This document shows, in pieces, positions 44,587 through 54,687 of a stretch of 64,000 bases of DNA; the stretch's first letter is position 1; each line of letters opens with the position of its first letter. The notes beneath the pieces are model-generated. The model saw nothing but the letters and a program-made list of their open reading frames with translations, was not told where the DNA came from and searched no databases. The DNA lies in assembly GCA_023853785.1 (NCBI GenBank), contig JAJIRX010000925.1, forward strand, positions 26,309 through 90,308, written 5' to 3'. Made by a program: the position numbers and the translations under genes. This DNA is from Psilocybe azurescens (taxonomy: Eukaryota; Basidiomycota; Agaricomycetes; Agaricales; Agrocybaceae).

Positions 44587-45600
44587 AATATTACTACCAA
44601 ATCCCACTATTTTATTTATGCTGCGCCCGGGAAGATATTGACATTCAATATACATGGCCCTGTCAATCTATCGCTCTTCCCAAGCTAATAGTTAGATGAA
44701 TTGGATCTGTAAGCTATATCAGATAATAGCATCGGACAGCACATAATCCAAGACGTACAGCTCTAATCATTCCGTTTGGAACCGCCATTCATCTATCTTG
44801 GCCGCTCATGATGCCTTTGTCGATCCTGACGTCCCATCGTGCCAGAAAGTTATTTAGCGGCCAACTAACGATCAATACCAGGAAACCAGCAAATGCGCTC
44901 AGCCCAAGAAGTCTGTAAAACCGATGAGAATCAAGAAGCGCTACACATACAGGAGACGGACTTGTATAGGAATGTGCATTCCTAAGATGCGGTTTGCCGC
45001 ACGGCCTCAGATCGTTCAATGATAATGAAGCTTCGACGGTTCATTCACACAATCCTGGAAGTCGATCATACCATGACGGTCACATATGACAATGATTGAC
45101 GGTCCTCGCATCGAGCGAGAGTACGATATCAGTATTTGTTGAATCAGCTATACCATGTCTACGGATACGAAACCAAAAGCTCCATCAATATCGAGTCAAC
45201 AGTAAGTATATCAAAAGACAACGACACGCGGCGTCGTTGAACCAGACACTTACTCGGTCCACACATGATGAGCCAATAAAACACTGCTTCCCCTTTCTTT
45301 GCAGTGAGTGCACGTCATTATTCTACTATCGGTAGCCTGCTTGCGGCTGTTCTTCTCGGCGAGCTGTATTCCGAAAGACGCGGCGTCGTCGCCCTCGACT
45401 AGTTCCAGCTTGAATGGGGTATTCTTGAACTCAGATTTAGCCTGATGGTCGCGGTGATGTTTTTGTCTACAAAAGCAAAAGGGGTAAGTACGCATCGTGT
45501 TGCAAAGTACAACTACTACAAGAAGTAGACCTTTCCACCATTTCCCACCTCATGACACATCGCTTATATGGGCGTGGAAAAGCTGACATAACCGTGGCCT
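44587..45600. pseudogene. Rearranged duplicate of the F-box gene 3' end
   Basis: 44587-44976 matches 10679-11068 in direct orientation. From about 44988 to 45600 the sequence matches 10668-10085 in inverted orientation and contains, on the minus strand, KSEFKNTPFKLELVEGDDAA and AEKNSRKQATDSRIMTCTHC, the C-terminal Cys/His region of the F-box protein. The two parts have swapped relative orientation compared with the first copy. At the join (44967-44986) lies the near-palindrome TAGGAATGTGCATTCCTAAG, also present almost unchanged at 6727-6746. The copy lacks the F-box and cannot encode the full protein. Confidence 0.8.
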
Positions 45601-45688
45601 GGGTCCTGAGACATAAACAAACAAGCTTCTTTCTTTCCTCTTCAACCACTCCTAACCCACCTGCTCCCCTCCACACCAACGAATCGCG

Positions 45689-47683
45689 ATGTCAACCACA
45701 ACCAGATTCTTTTGTTATTTTCCTGCCGAAAAACCTCTTTTCATTCCCATTAAAATACATCGCGATGATTTGGTCCAGGAACTATCGAGGGAGATCATAG
45801 TAGATCTCCACTCACGCGGTCGGACAGATGTTAAAGTTGATGACCTCCGCCTTTTCAAGGTAAACTTATTCTCTCTCCAGTAACTACCCGATTAACCTAC
45901 AGCAGGCGGATGTTCCCTTCGAACCCGAAGATACACTGAAGTCCCGTAGCCTTCAGTGGCTTCACAACTCGACCAGCCGATAGTCGGCTCGGTGAAATGA
46001 AAACCCTTTCAGATGTCTTTCCCAACGGCCCTCACGGAAAGGGCAGGCTAGATATTATCGTTGCTGATGCGGAAGGTATGGCCTATCTGATCTTTCAATT
46101 CTGTCTTGCTGATTTGTGTCAGTTGTGGAAATGACGGAAGGCCTGGGCGATCCATATTACGCGTATAAAACCAACGTCAAGGAAGGTGCGCATTGTGTGG
46201 AGATCTTCTAGGATCATACCTTTCTCATTTATGCCCCAGCTCTTGATACGAGTCTAGATCGCTTGTCTCTTTCTTCTTCGCCATCAGATGCAGTCTCTTC
46301 TTCCAACAAACTGGCTGAGGTATTAGACCCCAAGACCCCCGACCGGACTAAAATTCACCTGGGTCGGCCTGGTGGAGCCCCCGCCGTGATTTTCAACCCG
46401 GCCCTCGCCATCTTGCAGCAAGATCTCGACGATCTTGAGCAGGTCCAAGTCCACCGTGCAGATGTCGAGCGTGCTTTCAATTACATCCAATGTGCGGTCA
46501 GATTTTACAAGGATGAGGCCAGCCGTCAGGATGCGATCAAAAAGCTAATCGATGATGCGATTGGTGAGCCAGGCAATTGGCAACCAACTGGTAACGTCAA
46601 ACCTGATGCTAGCTGGGGAGATATCCTGTTTCTGATCTTTCTGGAGCTGAAGAATACGTGGGGCCTTGCTGGAGATGCTACTTCTCAAGCTGTTATTGAT
46701 TATAGCAAAATAATTTCCCGAGATGAGGTTCTACGTCATTCAATTTACTGTTTTGAATCCCGTAACTTAACTTGTTTGAATTTTACAGTACAAGAAATTC
46801 AGGCTTCACTGTAATTTCCCTGTTGTCCTCATTGGTGTCACTGCGAATCGCCTCGAAATCTCCGTCGCCGTTTGTGTAGGACCGGTCTACATGACCAAGT
46901 TACTCAGCCTCGAACTTACCTTGGGGTTTCATGCCTCCGAGAGCAGTATCCGTCTGGCTCATGTCTTTAAGGCCTTGTCACGGTGTCGGGAGAATCTCAA
47001 AAATATTACGACGGAGTCATCAAATTGGAACCTCCCAAGTACTCTTGTTTGTATCCGAGTCCGACAGCCATCGATCCTTCTCAAAATTTGCCCAAACTTA
47101 CCTACCTGCAGTTTCTATCGAGAGCTGGGCAACCTACCGCCAAACTTGTTGACCTAGGGAATGCATGCACCACCATGTACATCGCTAGCCTCGCCCTTGA
47201 CGACGATACTAGTAAGGAGGTTATCGTTAAATTTACCGCGCGTTACAACGAAGCGGCACATCGCATCCTTGCAGAAGCTGGATTTGCTCCGACACTACAT
47301 TTCTGTGGGCGGGTCGTTGGCGATCTATATATGATCATTATGGACCGTGTGGCTGGGAAGTCCATTTGGCAGCTCAGTGTGGACAACACTCCCGTTCCTG
47401 CGATCGTCGCAAGGCAGGTCGAGCAGGCAATAAATCTGCTTCACAAGGAAGATATTGTCTTTGGGGACTTACGGACCAACAACATTCTTTACGTCGCATC
47501 TGAGAGTAAGGCGGTTATTGTTGACTTTGATTGGCCCGGCACGGATAAAAAAGCAGATATCCGGTCACGCTCAATTCTAGCAGTGTCTGGGCAGAGGAGG
47601 TTGTGCCTTACGGTCTTATGCACAAAGACCATGATTTATGGCAATTGGAGCAACTGAAGGCGCTTTGCGAATCGAATGATTAG
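45689..47683 (+). CDS. CRN-header kinase-like protein, copy C
   Basis: This copy is organised like copy B and about 90 percent identical by eye: a CRN-type header from ATG 45689 ending DDLRLFK, a second block starting ADVPFEPEDTLKSRSLQWLH, the helical middle (ADVERAFNYIQCAVRFYKDE, with a short extra segment NVKPDAS absent from B) and a kinase-like domain with EVIVKFTARYNEAAHRIL, KEDIVFGDLRTNNILYV and AVIVDFDW. One extra T at about 45969 breaks the frame early, and one base between 46985 and 47010 (ATCTCAAAAATATT) is lost compared with copy B. The A6 run at 47547-47552 gives the same late frame problem as in B. The stop in the continuing frame is 47681-47683. The upstream region (45565-45688) is shared with copies A and B. 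Real decay and base-calling errors cannot be separated here. Confidence 0.65.
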
Positions 47684-48304
47684 CTGACTGCCTCGTTTCT
47701 TGTACCGACTGATTTGATGTCCACCATTTTGTAGAAAAACAATGTTTTGGAGACCCAAAAGCTCGCTGAGAAGAATAACCAATTCCAAGTACCGCTCCCT
47801 GGGGCTACATGAGTTTCCTTAGGCTGTTCTCTATATTATTTTATCGATGACATGACGGAAGGCTGATCATCATACTCCCCGCGGTACGTACATTTGTACA
47901 GTCAACAGTAACATTGTATCTAAGATAGGCGTCACTACTATCCAGCACCTTATGTAATCGTATTACTAAGCGCCAAGAGCGGCCAAATCTGCGAGTCAGA
48001 ATTTTGAAAAAGTTATAAGGTCAGAATTTCATGCGGGAAGTTACTACAAAGGGGCTGACATATCAATTTGAGCCTGTCGTATGTGTGCGAGCACGATGGG
48101 AGGTAATGTGCAATGTCCGTGGTATCTTTTGTCGACCCTGCAGCAGATTGAACCCTTACATCGAGGCAAAGCCGCACTCCTCTGCGGTGTCTACCCGCCT
48201 GGAGCGTCACGTGATGCTTATATAAGCGGCCAATATTTCAGAGGTCGGAAATCTGAAAACCTCGCAATTGCAGAGAAAGTCGGAATTGGGAAGTCCGCCT
48301 CTCC
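47684..48304. other. Gene-free spacer before inverted-repeat element
   Basis: No gene is supported. The last 33 bp (about 48272-48304, CAGAGAAAGTCGGAATTGGG onward) are repeated in inverted orientation in the loop of the palindrome that follows. Confidence 0.5.
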
Positions 48305-49579
48305 GAGGACAAGTCGGATATCAGAAATCCGCCTCACCGCCTCATGATCGGACTCCGCCTCATTCTCCGCCTCATACAATTCTGCTCGTTTATGTTACCT
48401 AGACCCTATTACATGCTAACTATGTCTGTGACTTTTATAAAAACCTTTAACCTGCATTTACAGCCGTCAAAATCATCAAGAGATTGAAATTGTGCAGTAT
48501 TGACGCTTCGCGATCACGAGATCTATTGCAGATGTGTAACGAAATTCTGATCCACCGCAACCGCATATCTGCCACTATGCAAGACCTCCTTGACGCTATC
48601 AAGAAAATCAGGGCTCTTGTAATATTTTAAGCTCTCGCGCTTTATCCAGTACGCAAGAAGGAGAATAGCTACACCAATGATCAACGATCAACAACAGCAC
48701 GTCGTGAATCGTGGTCACGCTTTTTCCCGCCAGATTACATGTGACAAACCTTGGGTTTTTGAACCTTCTCGTACAAACATCAGTGTAGATTGTATAAATT
48801 TGCCCTACCAAAGCTAATTAATAACTATGTTAAAATATCATGGCGATCATGCAGATTGCTCTCAACCTGGGAGAATCCGTCTCTGAGTGGTCCGGACACT
48901 GTGCCGGAATCCGGCCATGAGCCGGAGAAGCGGACTTCCCAATTCCGACTTTCTCTGGCCTCTCCGGCTCATGGCCGGATTCCGGCACACTGTCCGGACC
49001 ACTCAGAGACGGATTCTCCCAGGTTGAGAGCAATCTGCATGATCACCATGATATTTTAACATAGTTATTAATTAGCTTTCGTAGGGCAAATTTATACAAT
49101 CCACACTGGTGTTTGTAAGTACGAGAAGGTCAAGGTTTGTCACATGTGATCTGGCGGGAAAAGCGTGATCACGATTCACGACGTGCTGTTGTTTATCGTT
49201 GATCATTGGTATAGCTATTCTCCTTCTTGCGTACTGAATAAAGCACGAGAGCTTAAAAATATTATGAGAGCCCTGATTTTCTTGATAGCGTCAAGGAGGT
49301 CTTGCATAGTGGCAGATATCCGGTTGCGGTGGATCAGAATTTCGTTACACATCTGCAATAGATCTCATGATCGCGAAGCGTCAATACTGCACAATTTCAA
49401 TCTCTTGATGATTTTGATGGCTGTAAATGCAGTTTAAAGATTTTCATAAAAGTCACAGACATAGTTAGCATGCAATAGGGTCTAGGTAACATAAACGAGC
49501 AGAATTGTATGAGGCGGAGAATGAGGCGGAGTCCGATCATGAGGCGGTGAGGCGGATTTCTGATATCCGACTTGTCCTC
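48305..49579. repeat. 1.27-kb inverted-repeat (foldback) element
   Basis: The left arm starts GAGGACAAGTCGGATATCAG at 48305; its reverse complement ends at 49579. The arms, about 630 bp each, are roughly 95 percent identical, and most mismatches I noted are transitions. They close on a GC-rich core (48870-49020) that contains CCGGAATCCGGCCATGAGCC and its complement. The core also contains an inverted copy of the 33 bp just outside the left arm. No transposase is encoded. The left arm keeps a 54-codon open stretch (48466-48629) that is interrupted by a stop in the right arm. The structure fits a foldback transposon or an inverted duplication of a gene fragment. Confidence 0.85.
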
Positions 49580-50059
49580 CGCAATTGAGTGGAAATGTGT
49601 TTGGAAGACATTGGGGACTTCGAAGAAAATTCAAAATTTGTAAGCCCTACTACTTGACAAGGGAAAGTATTTTATAGATATGAAACCTGAGAGTGATACC
49701 AATGCATCCTAACTACACTTCCCTGGTCTCCGAATGCAGAATATATGTGTTGTGGAAACAGAGAAGGGAGAGCGAAATGGTCAGTTTTTGCTTACATAAA
49801 CAGGTGTTGAATAGTAGTGACGCCTATCTTAGCACTGGACGTCTCACAAACGGCTTTTTAATTCCGACATCTTCGTTTCTTCAATGTTATACACGTTTGA
49901 TCCATTATTTACGTAGTCGTCCTATGTACCGTCATGCTTTTCCGATGTCGAATTATGAGTATGTTCTCAATTCTGTCAAGTCTAATGGTACCACGCCCTT
50001 CTTATTAGGATTAAAAATGAAAGTTCGGCCGATATGCGTCGACCTTCGACATCTATTTC
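49580..50059. other. Spacer with short open frame, no supported gene
   Basis: A 129-codon plus-strand frame (49693-50082) overlaps the 3' end of the minus-strand MFS gene but has no recognisable motif. It is best treated as non-coding. Confidence 0.45.
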
Positions 50060-52901
50060 CTACATGGAGGCTTTCCCTCTAGGTTCGTAAGGCAGCAATA
50101 GCGCTAGTCCTCCCGCGAAGATGATGAGTGCTCCTGAGATGTATACAGGGACGGATGTCGTTATATCAGCGTAGAGTGCGATGATGGGTGCCTAGTAAGA
50201 CATGCATCGTTAATTAAGTAGTATGCAATACGGCAGGGGATTTGGGAAGGAAAAGAAGAAGGATGGAAGGACTTACGATGAGCCCGAAAACGCGGGTCGC
50301 AGCTGCTGTCAGCCCATTGCCTGTCCCTCTATCTTTGGCGGGGAAGATCTCCGGAGAGATAGCGTATAGGATGCCGTACATGACCTATTCAAAGTTATCA
50401 GTTGTCAGTTATCAGGTATAGGTTCACGTTAAGTTTAGATCTCGTTTCGTTTTTAGGTTTAGGGTTGTTTTTAGATTTAATGTTCTGGCGATTGGGGTGT
50501 AGATTCGAGAGAAGCTGGACACTTACATTGCTGAAGAAAGAATATCCGCAGTTCCACCCCAGGAGGGCGTTTGAGGTCCGCGCGGTGGTGGTCGCGAATA
50601 GGAATGCGCCTGTGAGGGCTGTGTATTTTTATAGGGTGAGATAATGAGCGAAGGATTAGGGGTGGATTCAGAAGGGGCGAGTGAATGTCAAGCAGTCAAA
50701 GGATGAGTGTTGATTAGAGGAGAGCTGATAGTAAAGATTTTGGGGAATCCATGCGTACCTGCAGATGTAGCGAGCGCGCCTCGTCGTCCGAGTTGGGGGA
50801 TCTCGACTAGCCATGTTGCGAAGAATGCGGCGGGTATCCCTACGACGCTGAGGATAAAAGTCTGTGTGTATGAGATGGTTTGGATTAGTCAGTGTATGGT
50901 TATGTTTAGAGAGGGAAATCGCGAGGGGATGGGAAAGAGTGGTTGGGTTACTTACATTGCGGTATGTGATGTTGAGAGACGCGTCGTCGAAGTGTGCGCC
51001 TTTGCTGTTCAATCTTTTGGGAGGTTTAGTTTAGTGTGATATTTATGGGATACGAGAAAGAAAGACTTACAGGAATGATAGGAAGTTGTTGTACAGCGTA
51101 GAAGCGAGGCCGATTATGCCTATGTTTTCATTATTGATACCATTTGGTTAGATCTGAGCCAGGAGTGTATTGCATCTACGCACCCCACACAGATATTAGA
51201 AGAGAAGTAGAATACGCGATTTTCCTTGTGCGGAATAGCGATTTGACATGATCCAACGTGAAATCCGACGTGCGGGTCAACGACCACATTTTTCCTGCCT
51301 CCCCCTCCACCAGTGCTCTTTTCTTTTTCTCGTCAGAATAAGCACCGATAGATGTAAGCTGTTCAACGGTCAACGAGGACGTGGTGCGATTATACGCCGC
51401 GATGCGGTGGATGATGGACACCGCCTCTGCGTCGCGGCCTTTGCCTATCAGATAGCGCGGGCTTTCGGCGAGGTCGAAGAGGAAGAATCGGGCGCCCCAA
51501 AGGAGGAGGGTTATCCCGCCGAGGAGGAAGAGGGAGATAGCGCCAGCCCATGTTGTCGGAGCGTGCGCAGGGCTGGGGGAGGAGGGGAGGCGACGGGGCA
51601 GGAGAAGTTGGCGATTAGGGGCCAGGCGAGCTGTGCAAATGGTTAGGTGGGTATTAGTTAGTCTTTGCTGTGATGAAAGATCGGGGAAGGGAAAGAGGAG
51701 GAAAAGCAGGACGTACGAGGTTGACTAGGAGCTGGCCGAGGCACCAGAATATGGACATGAATGTGAGGAGGTATTGGCGGGAGGCAGGGACGAAATCTAG
51801 ATAGAGTATTTGATTGGTTAGAGACTTGGAATTACAAAAAATAAAGTCTTGGAGTATTAATATCGCATTGGTTGCTGACCTAGGAAGACTGCTGAATCTA
51901 TGGGAAGGTTTCCTAGAAAGATAGGTTCGTATCAGTACAGTATTTGGGATCGGAGTTTGCGTCGTGTGCATGAGGATTTGCCAGGTTAAATGTTTGCTGC
52001 TTACCTCCAACGCCGACGCCCATGACGGCGAGCAAAGATGCTAACGTGATAAAATTCGACGACCCTCCAGCGGCGAGACCGAATACCCCAGCGAGGAATA
52101 ACGTGATGTTAAAGCACCATCTGTAAGTAATTGCATAGCATACGACTCGCATAAGTACGTAGTATGCAGTACGTGGAGAAGACAGAAACAGAGACGTGGA
52201 CGTGTAATGGATTTAAAGTTTAAGTCTGGAGTGAACGACGCACCGTCTTCCCCAGATATCGCAACCTAGGCCCCAGAACACGGCCCCGACCAGAAGGCCT
52301 GCGTTCGCCGCGAGACTGAGGAATGGGGGTGTGAATCCGAACTCGTCGACGACTGGGGTGAGGATGAGCCCTGTTATCAGCTGGTTGTTTTATCGGGGTA
52401 TGTTTTAAATTTAGAATGGTAGATAGAACGTGTGAGTCTTGACTGTCGAGATGGATGGGTTTGGACGTACGGGCCATACGCTATCTCTGCATGATTGAAT
52501 TTATTATTTGTGTCAGTGAATTTTGGAGATTGGGTTTGAAGAAGGATAATGATGCTTACGCGAACCACCCAAAGCCTGATACGAGGAAGAGCATGTACTG
52601 CAACGGAGAATCGACATGTCAGAAGATTGATTAGCTTTCCATCCGGTCTTCATGCTTCATGCATTATGAAGCACTTGAACTCTTGAATGCAACACACCTG
52701 GTACTTCCCCATCCCTATCTCTTCGATCGCACGGTTGAGGACCAACGTTTTCGCATAGTAAATTGGCTCCAATGAGCCGTCATCTTGGTAGAGATTCTCG
52801 ACGGAGCTGTGGGTCGTATGGGAGGCTTTCTCTGATACATCGATAGGGGACTTTTCGTCGTGGAGATCGTCAGAGTTCTGCTGGATGGTGTCGTCGGGCA
52901 T
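50060..52901 (-). CDS. MFS transporter, SV2/sugar-phosphate-like
   Basis: The protein starts at 52901 (MPDDTIQQNSDDLHDEKSPI) with an acidic cytosolic head, then LVLNRAIEEIGMGKYQ at the entry to helix 1. Exons on the minus strand give LITGLILTPVVDEFGFTPPF, AVFWGLGCDIWGRR (loop 2-3 motif with the D-x-x-G-R-R core), ITLFLAGVFGLAAGGSSNFI, AVMGVGVGGNLPIDSAVFLD, FVPASRQYLLTFMSIFWCLG, LFDLAESPRYLIGKGRDAEA (the P-E-S-P-R-like motif), IPAAFFATWLVEIPQLGRRG, YGILYAISPEIFPAKDRGTG (P-E-x-F-P-x-x-x-R-G-x-G) and a last helix ending LLPYEPRGKASM. About a dozen introns are used. It belongs to the metabolite:H+ symporter group related to SV2 and inorganic phosphate or sugar carriers; the substrate cannot be told. 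One frame change is needed near a G5 run at 51575-51579, in the loop after PLIANFSCPVAS. Confidence 0.82.
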
Positions 52902-53534
52902 GGTCAGAAGGGTAATGTAAGTATCCTAGTTTTGAGGGGTGACCGGGACCGAGACCAGGGAAGGTGGATGAAATTTGTTACTTATATACTCCCCACAACT
53001 CCTCGTGAACGAAAATAGACACATTGAGAATTTCTGGAATCGAATCCAGTGCTTAGGCGAGGCATGGGTGGGGTCGGTCCTGGATGGATCCGGATTGGCT
53101 GTTATCTTGGCCCCGGATCAGGAACTTTCGCACCGTTTGTCAGTGACTGGATGAATAGAAGCATTGTCAGTTACCAATGACCAATGAGCAGCCGCTTTGT
53201 TTGGTTTTTTTTGACTTGACAGGAGGGGAGAGTGTGTTTGTAACAAGTAAGCTCGATGCCGCGATTGCTATCTTATGTCCAAACATTGGGATTTAAAGAG
53301 GTTGGGGATAATAACATAACCTCGGAAGGTTTTTTCGCCGGAGGGTAATATAGGAGAAACGATCCGATAGGCGTTAGAGAGCAAATGATATTTTGATTTT
53401 TCATTATGTGGTAAGGAGGAAGGTCATATGCACCGATGCTGAAGCTTACGATCACACTGGATTGGACCCCATGATAGGAGTTAAAAGCAACGGAAATAAA
53501 ATAGCTCGGGAAGTCAGTCGTATGCATCGATAGT
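52902..53534. other. Intergenic region without gene
   Basis: This contains the promoter of the minus-strand MFS gene and the 3' flank of prefoldin subunit 3. The 94-codon minus frame at 53273-53557 has no motif. Confidence 0.5.
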
Positions 53535-54464
53535 TTACATGCCCAACAACCCCTCATTTTGCAGCGGCGGTGGTTGCGCCTTTTGCTCCTTCTCTCGTTT
53601 CTCTCGTCTGCGTTTGACGTCCCAGTTGTACACGCGAGCGGTGTTTACTTCCATGATCGTGAGCTGCTCTCGCAGGAATTCGAGATCTTCGATGGTGTTG
53701 TTCAGACTTGTCTGTGCTGTGTCGAGTTTGGCTTTTAGGAGGGCGATGGCGGCTGGGAGCTTGTACGATAGCATGACGTTGGCCTGATGTTGGATGTTGG
53801 GTTTTAGATGTGATATTCGATGTGTTGTGGTGTAGTAGACGGACGTACCCCAAGCCATAGATATACAGTGTCCGTGTCTTCGAGCTCGGCCTCAGCGTAA
53901 AGCGTGTCGTTCAACTCGAACGTAGTGGTGAGAGGTTTAGCAGGACCGTCGCTTTCCTCCTCCAGATCTTCTTCGAGGTCGTCCTCATCGTCCTGAGCTT
54001 TGCTCTTGCCTTCCTAATAAGATATTCAACGTCAACAAATCCAGTGTCATTTGACGAATGGGTGCTCACTCTTCGTTCTTGGAGATATTCCACCATATCT
54101 AGCGTCTTCCTAATATCAGGGATTTTCTCCTCAAGGCTCGCCCGGCGCTGCGTCAGACTGGAGTCCATGTATCGGTACTTGCTGAGCTTCCAAAAACGAG
54201 ACCATGTTTCACTGAGGTTGTCAAGGTAGAACAGGCGAGAGAAACGCGTACGCCAGGGCATCTTGGAAGCTTTTTAGTGTGGACTCTACACCGGCGTCGG
54301 GGTTGCCTATGTATTCATCGACGTCTGCCTAATATTGCAGATCTGTATTGAGTGACCTGATATTAACGAGAAAACAGGAGAGCGTACAATGAAAGGCGCT
54401 TTGGGGGATGCCTCTGGGATTCTTCTCGTCAGAGAACACTGTTTTGGGTTTGGTAGTAGCCATA
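53535..54464 (-). CDS. PAC10: Prefoldin subunit 3 (VBP1/PAC10)
   Basis: This is an alpha-type subunit of the hexameric prefoldin chaperone, which delivers nascent actin and tubulin to the CCT chaperonin. The protein starts MATTKPKTVFSDEKNPRGIP at 54464. Later exons give DVDEYIGNPDAGVESTLKSF, YRYMDSSLTQRRASLEEKIP with DIRKTLDMVEYLQERR (first coiled-coil helix), the acidic linker DDEDDLEEDLEEESDG, the beta-hairpin region TTFELNDTLYAEAELEDTDT, and the second helix ANVMLSYKLPAAIALLKAKL, TIEDLEFLREQLTIMEVNTA, RVYNWDVKRRR. The last block is almost the same in animal VBP1. It ends NEGLLGM with the stop at 53535-53537. Four or five introns are needed. It is divergent from MRD1, with start codons 223 bp apart. 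Confidence 0.93.
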
Positions 54465-54687
54465 AGACTCAAGAGATTCTGGTCGGAGCCGCAAGCTACA
54501 ACTGATTTAGGACGATTGATTGCGCGTGAGGGCGCACACGGTGATACCGCGCGGAGGCTCAAAAATTAGGGTTCATCATATAAATTCTGTGCATTTTTCT
54601 TCTGTTCAGATCCCTCAGGTCGGTATCCGTTGTTTTCTTTTCTCTCCCTTCCTCAGGCTAATACAAATAGCAGTGTATTTTTATCTG
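54465..54687. promoter_or_regulatory. Short divergent promoter between PAC10 and MRD1
   Basis: Only 223 bp separate the start codons of two divergent housekeeping genes, so both promoters must lie here. A T- and CT-rich stretch (54595-54655) precedes MRD1. No TATA box is evident. Co-regulation is plausible as both serve growth, but this is inference. Confidence 0.6.

Noticed and set aside
48830..49060. Plus and minus frames in the centre of the foldback element (89 and 67 codons, nearly the same peptide)
   Set aside because: They arise automatically because the sequence is palindromic; no start context or homology supports translation.
49693..50082. 129-codon plus-strand frame as a gene
   Set aside because: Overlaps the last exon of the MFS transporter antisense and has no motif.
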